This document shows, piece by piece, positions 54,979-64,000 of a stretch of DNA of 64,000 bases. The first letter of the stretch is position 1. Every line of letters begins with the position of its first letter. The notes beneath the pieces are model-generated. The model saw nothing but the letters and a program-made list of their open reading frames with translations. It searched no databases and had not been told where the DNA came from. Origin of the DNA: Poriferisodalis sp965116245 (GTDB lineage: Bacteria; Actinomycetota; Acidimicrobiia; Acidimicrobiales; Poriferisodalaceae); NCBI GenBank assembly GCA_965116245.1, contig OZ220497.1:124001-188000 (forward strand). The letters run 5' to 3'. The position numbers and the translations under genes are program-made.

Positions 54979-56658
54979 ATGGAATCGACGATGATGGACG
55001 GGCCGCTCACTTTGGACCCGATTTTTGAACGCGCCGAGTCGCTCTTCGCCGACAAGGAACTCGTCACTGCAACAACTAGCGGCATAAAACGCACGAACTA
55101 CGGTCGCTGGGCGGAGCGAACAAGATTGCTCGGCGGCGCGCTTGACAACCTTGGTATCTCCGCCGATGGGCGCGTGGCGACCTTCGCCTGGAACACGGAT
55201 CGTCACCTTGAGCTTTACTTTGCGGCGCCGTGCTCGGGTCGGGTGCTGCACACGCTGAACATCCGGCTGTTCGCTGATCAAATCACCTACATCGCGAACC
55301 ACGCGCAAGACGAAGTCATCTTTGCGGATCAGTCGCTGCTGGCGTTGCTGTGGCCCCTGGTGGACCAGATGCCCACGGTGCGTCACGTTGTCATCATGGA
55401 CGACTCGGGCTACGACTCAGGTGATAGCGCAAACACCAGCAGCAACAGCGCAGCCCCCGAGGTGCCAGACGATCCACGCATCGTTGACTACGAGGAGTTG
55501 CTGGCGGCTGCCTCACCGGCAGGTTTTCGAGTTGCCGATGAACGTCAAGCGGCGTCTATGTGCTACACGAGCGGCACCACGGGCGACCCCAAGGGTGTCG
55601 TCTACAGCCACCGCTCCACCTATCTGCACACGCTGGCAGCGATGCTGGTCGACTCAGCGGGAGTTTGCGAAAGCGACGTGGTCATGCCGGTGGTGCCCAT
55701 GTTCCACGCCAACGCCTGGGGCCTGAGCCATGCTGCGGTCGCCGCGGGATCCAAGCTGGTCAACCCCGGCCCGAACCTGGCACCCAAACCACTAGCAGAG
55801 CTGATTGAAACCGAACGGGTGACACTCGCCGCGGGCGTGCCTACCATTTGGATGGGCGTACTTGGTGAGCTGCAAGGGCGTGACGTGTCAAGCCTGCGCG
55901 CTATTCCTTGCGGTGGATCAGCAGTGCCCAAGGCACTCTCGGAGAGCTACCGGCAGGCGATCGGGCTACCAATCCTGCAGGCCTGGGGAATGACCGAGAC
56001 GAGCCCGCTGGCTTCGGTCGCTCACGTCCGTTCAGGCCAGCAAGACTTGGACGAAGACGCGAAAGCTGACCTGCGTGCGACGGTAGGGGCGGTGCTGCCG
56101 ACCGTGGAGTTCCGCATCTGTGAACCCAACTCGAGCAACCAGGCGCCAAACGATGGCAACCAGGTACCACACGATGGCGAGTCCTCCGGCGAACTCCAGG
56201 TACGGGGGCCGTACGTGACCGGTTCGTACTACATGCGGCCCGATGCCAGTGACTCGTTCACCGAGGACGGCTGGCTTCGCACCGGCGACGTGGCCACCTG
56301 CGACCCGAACGGCTACATCCGGCTAGTTGACCGCACCAAAGACCTCATCAAGTCTGGCGGCGAGTGGATCAGCTCTACCGAAGTAGAAAATGAGATCATG
56401 AGCCATCCCAAGGTGGCAGAGGCCGCAGTGGTGGCCGTTTCCTCCGAGCGCTGGATGGAACGGCCCATGGCGTGCATCGTGCCTGTGGCAGGCGAGACGG
56501 TCACACACGAAGAGCTGATTGAGTACCTCACACCGCGAATGGCGAAATGGTGGCTGCCGAGCGCTACCCAGATCATCGACGAGGTTCCCAAAACCTCGAC
56601 TGGAAAGTTCTCTAAGAAAACGCTGCGGGACCGATTCGCGGATCTAGTGGTGGAATGA
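54979..56658 (+). CDS. AMP-dependent acyl-CoA synthetase
   Basis: 559 residues from ATG 54979; a longer frame to 54757 overlaps the divergent gene and looks non-coding. The P-loop is CYTSGTTGDPKGVVYSH (about 195-211), then LQAWGMTETSPL, DGWLRTGDVATCDPNGYI, and KSGGEWISSTEVENEI, with the C-terminal Lys in KTSTGKFSKKTLR. This is the long/medium-chain fatty acyl-CoA ligase subgroup. An insert of SSNQAPNDGN units near 455 is repetitive. It is followed by an overlapping winged-helix gene. Confidence 0.87.
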   Translation: MESTMMDGPLTLDPIFERAESLFADKELVTATTSGIKRTNYGRWAERTRLLGGALDNLGISADGRVATFAWNTDRHLELYFAAPCSGRVLHTLNIRLFADQITYIANHAQDEVIFADQSLLALLWPLVDQMPTVRHVVIMDDSGYDSGDSANTSSNSAAPEVPDDPRIVDYEELLAAASPAGFRVADERQAASMCYTSGTTGDPKGVVYSHRSTYLHTLAAMLVDSAGVCESDVVMPVVPMFHANAWGLSHAAVAAGSKLVNPGPNLAPKPLAELIETERVTLAAGVPTIWMGVLGELQGRDVSSLRAIPCGGSAVPKALSESYRQAIGLPILQAWGMTETSPLASVAHVRSGQQDLDEDAKADLRATVGAVLPTVEFRICEPNSSNQAPNDGNQVPHDGESSGELQVRGPYVTGSYYMRPDASDSFTEDGWLRTGDVATCDPNGYIRLVDRTKDLIKSGGEWISSTEVENEIMSHPKVAEAAVVAVSSERWMERPMACIVPVAGETVTHEELIEYLTPRMAKWWLPSATQIIDEVPKTSTGKFSKKTLRDRFADLVVE

Positions 56659-57329
56659 GCGCGGCGTATGTGTCGCAGCCGCGGCTGCTGGTGTGGCTAG
56701 CGCTACGGCTGAAGGGCCTCGGCGAAATCGAAGATGTTGCGGCTGTCCATGGGCTCGAGCCTGCCGCGACCGAATCACTGCTGGCGGAGTTAGATGCGGC
56801 AGGACACTGCATGTTCCGTGAAATCGGCGGCGTGCCTAAGTTCATCCTGACGCCTTCGGGACGAGACGATGGCGAGGCTGCGTTGGCGGCCGAACTGGAC
56901 GCGGCCAGTGCCCGCGATGCCGTCAACGCCGCCTACCAGGAGTTCTTGAGTCTGAACCCCAAGATGCTGCAGTTATGCACTGACTGGCAGGTATTGCCGG
57001 AGGATCACCCCGCAGCTACCGACGCAGGACCTGGCGACGGTGCTCAGCTAAATGACCACAGCGACCCCGACTATGACGCCGCGATCATCAAACGACTAGA
57101 GGCGCTGCACCTGGAGCTGCGGGCAGTGCTGAGCGCTCTCAGCGGTGTGTTAGCGCGCTACAGCAACTACGAACCTCGATGTGCGCAGGCATTGAGCAGA
57201 TTGCAAGCCGGTGAACTGGACTATCTCACCAAGCCCATGATTCCCAGCTATCACACTGTGTGGTTTGAACTGCACGAAGATCTGCTGGCCACACTAGGCA
57301 TCAACCGTGCTGACGAGAACAGCGTCTGA
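56655..57329 (+). CDS. Winged-helix domain protein of unknown function
   Basis: 224 residues, overlapping the synthetase stop by 4 bases. The first 70 residues (LALRLKGLGEIEDVAAVHGL, ESLLAELDAAG, FILTPSGRD) form a MarR/PadR-like winged helix. The second part has conserved-looking segments FLSLNPKMLQLCTDWQV, DYDAAIIKRLEALH and TKPMIPSYHTVWFELHEDL. DNA binding is plausible, but a ligand or target is not known. Translational coupling suggests a role tied to the acyl-CoA synthetase. Confidence 0.65.
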   Translation: MSAAYVSQPRLLVWLALRLKGLGEIEDVAAVHGLEPAATESLLAELDAAGHCMFREIGGVPKFILTPSGRDDGEAALAAELDAASARDAVNAAYQEFLSLNPKMLQLCTDWQVLPEDHPAATDAGPGDGAQLNDHSDPDYDAAIIKRLEALHLELRAVLSALSGVLARYSNYEPRCAQALSRLQAGELDYLTKPMIPSYHTVWFELHEDLLATLGINRADENSV

Positions 57330-57452
57330 TGCGTCCGATTCGCCCGGATAGATGCCAACATTGGTTCCAGTGTCAAGGTCGCCAGCTCGTTCATGCAAGG
57401 CTCACCGGCTTGAAGCCATCGGCTGCAGCCGTGCCGCATTAGTCTCAAAACT

Positions 57453-58337
57453 ATGAGCGCACGATTCGGCCGGGTAGTTCCAGCGATGGTGACGCCGTTC
57501 GCAGCCGACGGCTCCCTTGACGTGGATGCTGGTGTCAAGTTGGCGCGCTGGCTCGTATCTGAGGGCGCCGAAGGGTTGGTGCTCACGGGCACGACCGGCG
57601 AGGCACCGACCATCACCGACGAGGAAGACTGGGAACTCTGGCGCTGTGTAGCAGAAGCCGTCACGGTTCCAGTAGTGGCTGGCACGGGCACGAACGATAC
57701 GGCACATTCGGTGAGTCAGACCCGCAAGGCTGCCGAGTTGGGCGTTGACGGCGTGCTGGCGGTAACCCCGTATTACAACAGACCTTCCCAGGCAGGTATT
57801 GCGGCGCACTTTGCAGCCGTAGCCGAGGCCACCGACCTGCCGGTCATCATGTACGACATACCGGTCCGCACTGGGCGCAAAATCAACACGCCGACGTTGC
57901 TGGAACTAGCTCAAGTTCCCAACATTGTGGCCGTCAAGGATGCCGCCGGAAATCCTGGTGAGACTGCGAAAGTCATAGCTCAGGCGCCGTCCAGCTTTGA
58001 GGTATATAGCGGCGACGACAGCTTCACGTTGCCACTGCTCGCAGTGGGCGCAGTTGGTGTGATCAGCGTGGCAGCGCACTGGTCAATCGCTGAACATGTC
58101 GCCATGTTTGACGCATGGGAGTCAGGGAACGCTTCCAAGGCCCGCGAGATCAACGTCACGCTGCTGGACAGTTACGACTTCGAGACCGGCGACGCTGCAC
58201 CTAACCCCGTGCCGACTAAGGCCATGCTGCGCACGCTGGGGTTGCCGGTCGGTGAACCCCGCTTACCGATGGGCCCGACACCCGAAGGTCTAGAAGACCG
58301 TGCCCGCGAGGTATATGCCAGTCTGAAGCGGACCTGA
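57453..58337 (+). CDS. dapA: 4-hydroxy-tetrahydrodipicolinate synthase
   Basis: 294 residues, lysine/diaminopimelate pathway. It condenses pyruvate with aspartate semialdehyde. TGTTGEAPTITD binds pyruvate, YDIPVRTG supplies the Tyr, and VAVKDAAGN holds the Schiff-base Lys (about residue 165). YYNRPSQAGI is typical. ATG 57453 is used. It is followed 41 bases later by rnj, and dapB is convergent with rnj. Confidence 0.93.
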   Translation: MSARFGRVVPAMVTPFAADGSLDVDAGVKLARWLVSEGAEGLVLTGTTGEAPTITDEEDWELWRCVAEAVTVPVVAGTGTNDTAHSVSQTRKAAELGVDGVLAVTPYYNRPSQAGIAAHFAAVAEATDLPVIMYDIPVRTGRKINTPTLLELAQVPNIVAVKDAAGNPGETAKVIAQAPSSFEVYSGDDSFTLPLLAVGAVGVISVAAHWSIAEHVAMFDAWESGNASKAREINVTLLDSYDFETGDAAPNPVPTKAMLRTLGLPVGEPRLPMGPTPEGLEDRAREVYASLKRT

Positions 58338-58378
58338 CCTCGTCCGCATCAACGATTAGCCCGACGACTATCGGCACT

Positions 58379-60055
58379 TTGAACTCTCCTGTAACTGTCA
58401 CGTTTCTGGGCGGACTCGGCGACGTCGGGCGTAACTGCACCGTGGTGGAGTCGCAAGGCCGCCTGCTGGTCATCGACTTCGGGGTCATGTTCGGCGATCC
58501 AGCGGTGATGCTGGGTGTACGGCACGTGCTACCTGACATGGGTTGGCTCAACTCGCGTGCGCGTGACATCGTTGGACTCGTCGTGACCCATGCGCACGAG
58601 GACCATCTCGGCGGCGTACCCCACTTCTTGCGCAGCATCAGTGTTCCCTTGTACGGGTCGGCTCTGTCTATGGCGTTAGCCGAACATAAGGTGACCGAAG
58701 CGCGCTTGACAGATCGCACATCGTTCAATGTCATCAAAGACGGCGAGCGTCGCAGGATCGGCCCGTTCGAGATTGAAGCACTGCCGATTACTCACTCGGT
58801 GCCCCAAAGCCTGTGCATCGTGGTGCATACGTCGGTCGGCGCGCTGGTACACACCGGCGACTTCAAGATCGACGAATCGCCAGTAGACGGTCGGCTGACC
58901 GATCTGCCACGGCTGCGAGCCCTGGGAGACGAAGGTGTCGCTCTGCTGATGGCCGATTCCACCAACGCCGACCGCCCAGGGCGCTCAGCATCGGAAACTC
59001 ACATCGGCACCAATCTTCGGCGACTTATCGGCGAGCGGCCGAACAAGCGTCTGATCGTTAGCTGTTTCGCTAGCCACCTGCACAGGATTCAGCAAATCTG
59101 CGACGCCGCTATTGCCCAGCGGCGGGTGATCGTTCCGTTGGGCCGCTCAATGGTCAACAACGTTCGCATCGCTCGCCAGCTCGGCGTGCTGAATATCGCC
59201 GAGAGCTGCCTGTTCGGAGCTGAACACTTGCCAACGTTTGATGACTCGCAGGTGTGCATAGTCTGCACCGGCAGCCAAGGCGAGCCCGGCGCGGCGCTGC
59301 CGCAGATCGCCGCGGGTGCCCATGCAAGTGTCACACCCGGACCCAACGACACGGTGATCTTCTCAAGTCACCCGATCCCGGGTAACGAGCGCGCCGTTTT
59401 GCGCCTGCTGTCACGGCTAGCGCTTCGCGGCGCCGAGGTCATCCACGACGGGAACGAACAGGTTCACACCTCCGGACACGCTCAGCGGGATGAGCTGCGC
59501 GAATTGCACCAGGCATGCCGGCCGCGCTGGTTCGTGCCGATTGAGGGTGAGTTCCACATGCTGGCCCGCCACGCGCAGCTCGCTCGGGAGCTAGGCATGA
59601 GCAGCGATCGGGTGTTGACGTTGACCGATGGCGCACAGGTCACTCTGACCGGCAAAAACCTGCATATTGGCGCAGGCGTGCCTGCCCCCTACTACTACGT
59701 GGATGGGACCTTGGACGACCTCAATGCCAGCGTCATCGACGAGCGTTTAGCCCTGTCGGCCGGGTTCGTGCATATCACGGTGGCGCTGGATGCAGACGGC
59801 AACCTGGCGGCAGCTCCCAATATCACTTCACGCGGCTGGCTTGATGCAACCAGACACGTTGACGTGTTGGACGCCCTAACTGCTGAGATCACCCAAGCCG
59901 TAGATTCCAGCGCTAAACGAGCCACGCCCAGCGGCGAGGAAACTCAGAGACGAGTACGCCGCGCCGCTGGTCGATTCGTGGGCATGCACACAAGGCGACG
60001 GCCTGCCATCTCCGCAGCAGTAATCACAGTTGCAGGTACGCCTCGAGACCAATAG
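58379..60055 (+). CDS. rnj: Ribonuclease J
   Basis: 558 residues from TTG 58379. The metallo-beta-lactamase/beta-CASP RNase: HAHEDHLGG (71-79), GDFKIDESPVDG, and the beta-CASP segments ADSTNADRPGRSASE and FSSHPIPGNE. The C-terminal region with HASGHAQR-type sequence (HTSGHAQRDE) and FVPIEGEFHMLARHA is typical. It matures and degrades RNA from the 5' end. The last 32 bases overlap the 3' end of dapB on the other strand. Confidence 0.93.
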   Translation: MNSPVTVTFLGGLGDVGRNCTVVESQGRLLVIDFGVMFGDPAVMLGVRHVLPDMGWLNSRARDIVGLVVTHAHEDHLGGVPHFLRSISVPLYGSALSMALAEHKVTEARLTDRTSFNVIKDGERRRIGPFEIEALPITHSVPQSLCIVVHTSVGALVHTGDFKIDESPVDGRLTDLPRLRALGDEGVALLMADSTNADRPGRSASETHIGTNLRRLIGERPNKRLIVSCFASHLHRIQQICDAAIAQRRVIVPLGRSMVNNVRIARQLGVLNIAESCLFGAEHLPTFDDSQVCIVCTGSQGEPGAALPQIAAGAHASVTPGPNDTVIFSSHPIPGNERAVLRLLSRLALRGAEVIHDGNEQVHTSGHAQRDELRELHQACRPRWFVPIEGEFHMLARHAQLARELGMSSDRVLTLTDGAQVTLTGKNLHIGAGVPAPYYYVDGTLDDLNASVIDERLALSAGFVHITVALDADGNLAAAPNITSRGWLDATRHVDVLDALTAEITQAVDSSAKRATPSGEETQRRVRRAAGRFVGMHTRRRPAISAAVITVAGTPRDQ

Positions 60056-60800
60056 TGACGCCGGGATGTTCGGCGACTGCCTTGCACGCGAGCAACACGC
60101 CCGGCATGAACGACTCCCGGTTCAAGCTGTCGTGACTGATCGTCAACGTTTCTCCTGCCGTGCCTAACAGCACCTTTTGGTGTGCAACCAAGCCTCGCAG
60201 ACGAACCGAATGTACCGGAATGCCACCGGGACCTTCACCGCCGCGTGCGCCCGCCAACACGTGATCGCGGGTGGGGTCGGGTGCCCAGTCGCTGGAGGCT
60301 TCCGCCATGGACCGAGCTGTTTGCATCGCTGTGCCCGACGGCGCGTCGATCTTGTTGTCGTGATGAAGTTCAATGATCTCGGCCGTCGGAAAATAGGGTG
60401 CTGCTAGCGCAGCGAAGCGCATCATGAGAACTGCTCCAATAGCGAAGTTCGGGGCAATGACACAATTGCTGCGACTAAACGCAGCCCTGCACCGCTCGTA
60501 GTCTTCGGGCTCCAGGCCGCTAGTCCCAACGACGGCATGCACACCGTTCGCTGCGCACCAGGCCAAGTTCTGTCTAGCTGCCGATGCCAACGTGAAGTCC
60601 ACGGCAACATCAACCGTCGCCGCATCTACCTGGTCGTTAGTGCCGCTGATAACAATGCTGCCGGTGATGTCGCTGCTACCAGCCGCCTCTGGATCCACGC
60701 CTGCTACAAGGTCAAGGTCGGCATCGGCTGCAACAGCCTCGCAGACAGTCGCGCCCATGCGTCCAGCAGCGCCAAAAACTAGCACCCTCACGGCAGTCAC
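60024..60800 (-). CDS. dapB: 4-hydroxy-tetrahydrodipicolinate reductase
   Basis: 258 residues. The nucleotide motif VFGAAGRMGATVCEAV is at the N terminus, TSGLEPEDYE and APNFAIGAVLM in the middle, and the active-site segment ELHHDNKIDAPSGTA (about 148-162) has the His and Lys. It reduces the dapA product. The frame starts ATG 60800 after a 14-bp repeat region. It lies downstream of pnp, as is common in actinobacteria. Confidence 0.93.
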   Translation of the reverse strand: MTAVRVLVFGAAGRMGATVCEAVAADADLDLVAGVDPEAAGSSDITGSIVISGTNDQVDAATVDVAVDFTLASAARQNLAWCAANGVHAVVGTSGLEPEDYERCRAAFSRSNCVIAPNFAIGAVLMMRFAALAAPYFPTAEIIELHHDNKIDAPSGTAMQTARSMAEASSDWAPDPTRDHVLAGARGGEGPGGIPVHSVRLRGLVAHQKVLLGTAGETLTISHDSLNRESFMPGVLLACKAVAEHPGVTIGLEAYLQL

Positions 60801-60826
60801 ATTAGCGATATCCGCCGATACGACCG

Positions 60827-60868
60827 GTACTGACCAGTTGGTACTGACCAGTTAGAGCTGACCAGTAG
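60827..60868. repeat. 14-bp x 3 tandem repeat
   Basis: GTACTGACCAGTTG, GTACTGACCAGTTA and GAGCTGACCAGTAG between the pnp stop and the dapB start. No function is evident. Confidence 0.8.
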
Positions 60869-60898
60869 GACTTGAGAGCTGATGGACGCCCAGCGAGA

Positions 60899-63445
60899 TC
60901 AGCGTCGACCGCGTCTACGGCCCGAACCGCGGCGTGCGGACTGCTCAAGCTCGGGTCCTAGATCGCCATATATGTCTCGCGCCAGCGCCTCAAAGTGAGC
61001 TCCGAACGACACATCCTCGCGAGCGGTGCCGCTCGGTACCGATGCTGCACCATTCGCAGCAGAATCAGGTACATCGGCGGCCGGTGCTGCGTCATCGGCA
61101 GTCGCCTGCGATCTACCTGTGCGGCCAACTGTGCCGCCTTGACCACCGCCGCGAGCTTGATCACTGTCGCGGGTCCGCTCACGTCGCGGCGACGCATCGT
61201 TGCTATCTCTGCTGACAGCATTGCTGTCATCGCCGCTGTCCTCCTCGGTGCCCCCGACCTGAGTCGGATCGGCAGGCACGAGGCTGATCTTGCCGTTCGG
61301 ATCAATCTCCTCCACAATCACGCTTACGACATCGCCTAGCTCAAGCACTTCGTTGACCGAGTTCAGCCGCCGCTTGCCGCCCAACTTGGAGATATGCAGC
61401 AGTCCATCAGTGCCGGGCAGCACGTTTACAAACGCGCCGAACTTGGTGATGTTGACCACCCGGCCCTCATAGGTGGCACCCACGTCGGGTGTCGGTGGGT
61501 TCACGATCAAGCGGATCTGTCGCTCGGCCTCGTTCACAACATCGCGATCTGTCGCACCGATGCTGACCACGCCCACGGTGCCATCGTCGTCCACGCTGAT
61601 GTCGGCTCCGGTCTCTTCCTGGATGGAGTTGATGACCTTGCCACGCGGCCCTATGACCTCGGCGATTTTGTCAATCGGAATCTCAAAGCTGGTGATCTTC
61701 GGAGCTGTTTCGCCCACATCGGGCCTCGGCTCGGCAATGGCAGCCCGCATGACCTCAAGGATCTGTAGTCGGGCCGCTTTCGCCTGCTGCAACGCCTGAG
61801 ACAACACTTCGGCGGGAATGCCATCGATCTTTGTGTCCAGTTGGAGCGCCGTGATGGCATCTTGGGTACCGGCCACTTTGAAATCCATGTCACCGAATGC
61901 GTCCTCAGCACCCAAAATGTCGGTGAGCGTTACGTATTTGCCGTCCGCGAACACCAGGCCCATGGCCACGCCAGCCACGTGATCAACGATTGGAACACCA
62001 GCGTCCATAAGCGACAACGATGATGCGCAAACTGACCCCATGGACGTGGAACCGTTGGAGGTGAGCACATCTGATACCAGCCGGATGGCGTACGGGAAGT
62101 CGTCTTTTGATGGGATCACCGGAGCGATTGCGCGCTCAGCAAGCGCTCCATGACCTATTTCGCGCCGTTTGGGGCCCCGCATGAAACCGGCTTCGCCGGT
62201 AGAGAACGGCGGGAAGTTGTAGTGATGCATGAATCGACGCCGGTCTTGAGGATTCAGAGTGTCGACGATTTGCTCCATCCGGGGCATTGCCAAAGTGGTG
62301 ACGTTCAACACTTGAGTCTCTCCACGCTGGAACAGACCCGAACCGTGAGCGGTTCGCCCTAGGTAGCCCGCAACCGACGAGAGCGGTCGAACTTCGTCGG
62401 TCGCGCGTCCATCGATACGGAAACCGTCCGCCACAATGCGTTCGCGCACGATCTCTTTCGACAACGACCGGACCGCTTCACGTAGCTGGTGCTGCGCGCC
62501 ATCCAATTCAGCGAACTCCCCAGCGATTTCGTCGGTAACGGCATTGGCTAACTCCGACTGCGCAGCCTCGCGCTCAGCTTTGTCGGCAATAGCCATCACG
62601 TCTCGAATCCGGCCGGCCGCGACCTCGCGCACGCGCACGAGCACAGCGTCGGAATAGTCCGTGCTGGATGTGTATTCCATCTGAACGATGGGGCCGGATT
62701 GTGCCTCCACGGCGCGGCGCAGGGATTTCTGCAGTTCACAGATGTCGTCAATCCACTGCTTGGAGGCCTCAAGGCCGCTGGCGAGCACCTCCTCGGTGAC
62801 CTTCGGTGCTCCCTCGGCATAGAACTCAAAGGCCCTCTCGGTACCGCCTGCCTCAACCATCATCACCGCGATGTCGCCGCTGTCTAGCTGTCGACCCGCT
62901 ACGACCATCTCGAACGTCGCTGACTCCGACTCTTCGTGCGTTGCGAACGGGATCCAGGTGCCTTGCGTGGAGTATGCGATTCGCACACCACCGATCGGGC
63001 ACTCAAAGGGAATGTCGCTCAGCCACAGTGCGGCAGATGCGCCATTTAGCGCCACGAGGTCGTACGGGTTGACGTGATCGGCGCCGAAGATGGTGCCCAC
63101 GATGTGGGTGTCGTGCCGGTAGTCACTGGGAAAATTCGGGCGCAAGGGTCGGTCAATCAGCCGACATGTGAGGATTGCATCGTCAGATGCGCGCCCTTCG
63201 CGTCGAAAGAACGAGCCGGGGATTCGGCCCACTGCGTACATGCGCTCCTCAATGTCGACCGTGAGCGGGAAAAACGCTGCGCCATCGCGGGGACGATCCG
63301 ATGCCGTAGCGGTGACTAGCACCTGCGTATCGCCGATGCGAGACGTGACCGCCCCATTAGCGAGCCGGGCAAGTACGCCGGTTTCAAAACTGATGGTCTT
63401 GTCGGTGCCCGCGATGGCACCGGTGACCGATATGGCTTCAGCCAT
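60899..63445 (-). CDS. pnp: Polyribonucleotide nucleotidyltransferase
   Basis: 848 residues. Two RNase PH domains (FETGVLARLANGAV; VTTLAMPRMEQIVDTLNPQDRRRFMHHYNFPPF), a KH domain (IDKIAEVIGPRGKVINSIQEE type, about 590-650) and an S1 domain (GATYEGRVVNITKFGAFVNV, about 660-730). The C-terminal tail is long, low complexity and ends in an Arg-rich stretch. It degrades RNA from the 3' end with phosphate. It follows rpsO by 30 bases and precedes dapB. Confidence 0.95.
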   Translation of the reverse strand: MAEAISVTGAIAGTDKTISFETGVLARLANGAVTSRIGDTQVLVTATASDRPRDGAAFFPLTVDIEERMYAVGRIPGSFFRREGRASDDAILTCRLIDRPLRPNFPSDYRHDTHIVGTIFGADHVNPYDLVALNGASAALWLSDIPFECPIGGVRIAYSTQGTWIPFATHEESESATFEMVVAGRQLDSGDIAVMMVEAGGTERAFEFYAEGAPKVTEEVLASGLEASKQWIDDICELQKSLRRAVEAQSGPIVQMEYTSSTDYSDAVLVRVREVAAGRIRDVMAIADKAEREAAQSELANAVTDEIAGEFAELDGAQHQLREAVRSLSKEIVRERIVADGFRIDGRATDEVRPLSSVAGYLGRTAHGSGLFQRGETQVLNVTTLAMPRMEQIVDTLNPQDRRRFMHHYNFPPFSTGEAGFMRGPKRREIGHGALAERAIAPVIPSKDDFPYAIRLVSDVLTSNGSTSMGSVCASSLSLMDAGVPIVDHVAGVAMGLVFADGKYVTLTDILGAEDAFGDMDFKVAGTQDAITALQLDTKIDGIPAEVLSQALQQAKAARLQILEVMRAAIAEPRPDVGETAPKITSFEIPIDKIAEVIGPRGKVINSIQEETGADISVDDDGTVGVVSIGATDRDVVNEAERQIRLIVNPPTPDVGATYEGRVVNITKFGAFVNVLPGTDGLLHISKLGGKRRLNSVNEVLELGDVVSVIVEEIDPNGKISLVPADPTQVGGTEEDSGDDSNAVSRDSNDASPRRERTRDSDQARGGGQGGTVGRTGRSQATADDAAPAADVPDSAANGAASVPSGTAREDVSFGAHFEALARDIYGDLGPELEQSARRGSGRRRGRR

Positions 63446-63475
63446 GTCTACTCCTGTTGTGGGGTAAGAATCGAC

Positions 63476-63748
63476 TCAGCGCCGGAGGCCGAGCTTCGCG
63501 ATCAAAGCTCGGTAACGCTCAATGTCGTTGGCGATCAAGTAGTCAAGCAACCTGCGCCGACGGCCGACGAGTTTTAGCAACCCGCGACGGCTGTGGTGAT
63601 CCTTTTTGTGGGTCTGGAGGTGTTCGGTGAGGTGGTCAATTCGGGCGCTCAACTGAGCTACCTGCACCTCAGGCGATCCTGTATCGGCCTCCGAATGGCG
63701 ATGTTCATCAATCGCCGAGGCCGCTGGACGTGATCTCTTGGCACTCAT
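63476..63748 (-). CDS. rpsO: 30S ribosomal protein S15
   Basis: 90 residues. QVAQLSARIDHLTEHLQTHK and HHSRRGLLKLVGRRRRLLDYL are the family signatures. The N terminus (AKRSRPAASAIDEHRHSEAD) is slightly extended. It binds 16S rRNA early in 30S assembly. The rpsO-pnp order is common in bacteria. Confidence 0.96.
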   Translation of the reverse strand: MSAKRSRPAASAIDEHRHSEADTGSPEVQVAQLSARIDHLTEHLQTHKKDHHSRRGLLKLVGRRRRLLDYLIANDIERYRALIAKLGLRR

Positions 63749-63827
63749 GCCGTGGCTATATTCCCTGTTCTGTAACGCCGAGCGACTGGTGCAGCATCTA
63801 GGTCTGCAAGGTCTGCTTCGACTATCC

Positions 63828-63843
63828 GGCTGGGCGCCCAGCC
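63828..63843 (-). terminator. Hairpin between ribF and rpsO
   Basis: GGCTGGGCGCCCAGCC, a perfect palindrome, gives a 6-bp stem and 4-base loop between the end of ribF and the start of rpsO. No T-run follows, so a factor-dependent or partial terminator is the most that can be said. Confidence 0.35.
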
Positions 63844-63900
63844 GTGTGGCGGTGTCTTCGTCTCTATTTGAACATGAAGGCTAGCAGGGCCAGCAACAAA

Positions 63901-64000
63901 TCACGAGGCAAGACACTTTGCGGCATCTTCGATGTCTCGGCGGAGTTGAGTCTTCAATTCGTCTACGCCATCAAAGCGCCGTTCAGACCGCAGCCTGCGG
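63901..64000 (-). CDS. ribF: Bifunctional riboflavin kinase/FAD synthetase, C-terminal part only
   Basis: The last 100 bases on the minus strand encode RRLRSERRFDGVDELKTQL and more, ending at TGA (63901-63903). The LRxExRFDGVDxL pattern is the C terminus of RibF, and ribF-rpsO-pnp is a standard order. The start is beyond the window. Confidence 0.8.
   Translation of the reverse strand, partial: RRLRSERRFDGVDELKTQLRRDIEDAAKCLAS

Overview
The window looks like a chromosomal segment of a moderately high-GC actinomycete, most likely of the class Acidimicrobiia. The support is the hpf-secA-prfB-ftsE-ftsX run, the ribF-rpsO-pnp-dapB run, and two secreted proteins whose domains are joined by long threonine-rich linkers, a style common in that class. 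No rRNA or tRNA gene was seen, so the placement is an inference from gene content.

Layout. Bases 1-4900 hold the 3' part of an IGPS-like gene followed by small enzymes (VOC, alpha/beta hydrolase, zincin-like metallopeptidase, EthD-like) and an MFS transporter. Bases 4900-12130 are a mostly housekeeping block on the minus strand: hpf, secA, prfB, ftsE, ftsX and a crotonase. Bases 12130-25230 form an accessory region. It holds a tandem array of seven promoter-plus-start-codon units leading into a DUF222/HNH gene, a convergent DNA methyltransferase, a secreted RCC1-repeat protein with 21 repeats, a frameshifted ISL3-type insertion sequence beside a decayed nuclease gene, and a secreted fibronectin-III/Calx-beta protein with an 18-base homopolymer just upstream of its start. 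Bases 25230-35100 carry a second MFS protein, an SDR, hydrolase, SMP-30, Nudix, acyl-CoA dehydrogenase, class III aminotransferase, DUF6159-like and EamA genes. Bases 35280-48725 look like a polyol or sugar catabolic locus. A plus-strand group (SDR, PhyH, SMP-30, LacI) faces a minus-strand group (IolE-like isomerase, lipoprotein, permease, ATPase, oxidoreductase, IolD-like, oxidoreductase), consistent with import and oxidation of an inositol-like compound. Bases 49059-64000 carry an MBL hydrolase, P450, ftsK, a membrane protein, an acyl-CoA synthetase with an overlapping winged-helix gene, dapA-rnj, dapB, pnp, rpsO and the end of ribF.

The most unusual signal is the array at about 12556-13397. 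Seven copies share one layout, a TGTC-type box, an 8-9 base spacer, a TAnnnT-like hexamer, exactly 7 bases, then ATG (ATA in one copy). The last ATG is the best start of the DUF222/HNH gene. The layout resembles the mycobacterial RecA-independent DNA-damage promoter read by PafBC, and the 7-base gap predicts leaderless transcripts. A second theme is the large number of short tandem repeats, mostly 12-16 bp, at gene ends, often containing start or stop codons. A 79-bp x 4 array duplicates the 3' end of the MBL gene.
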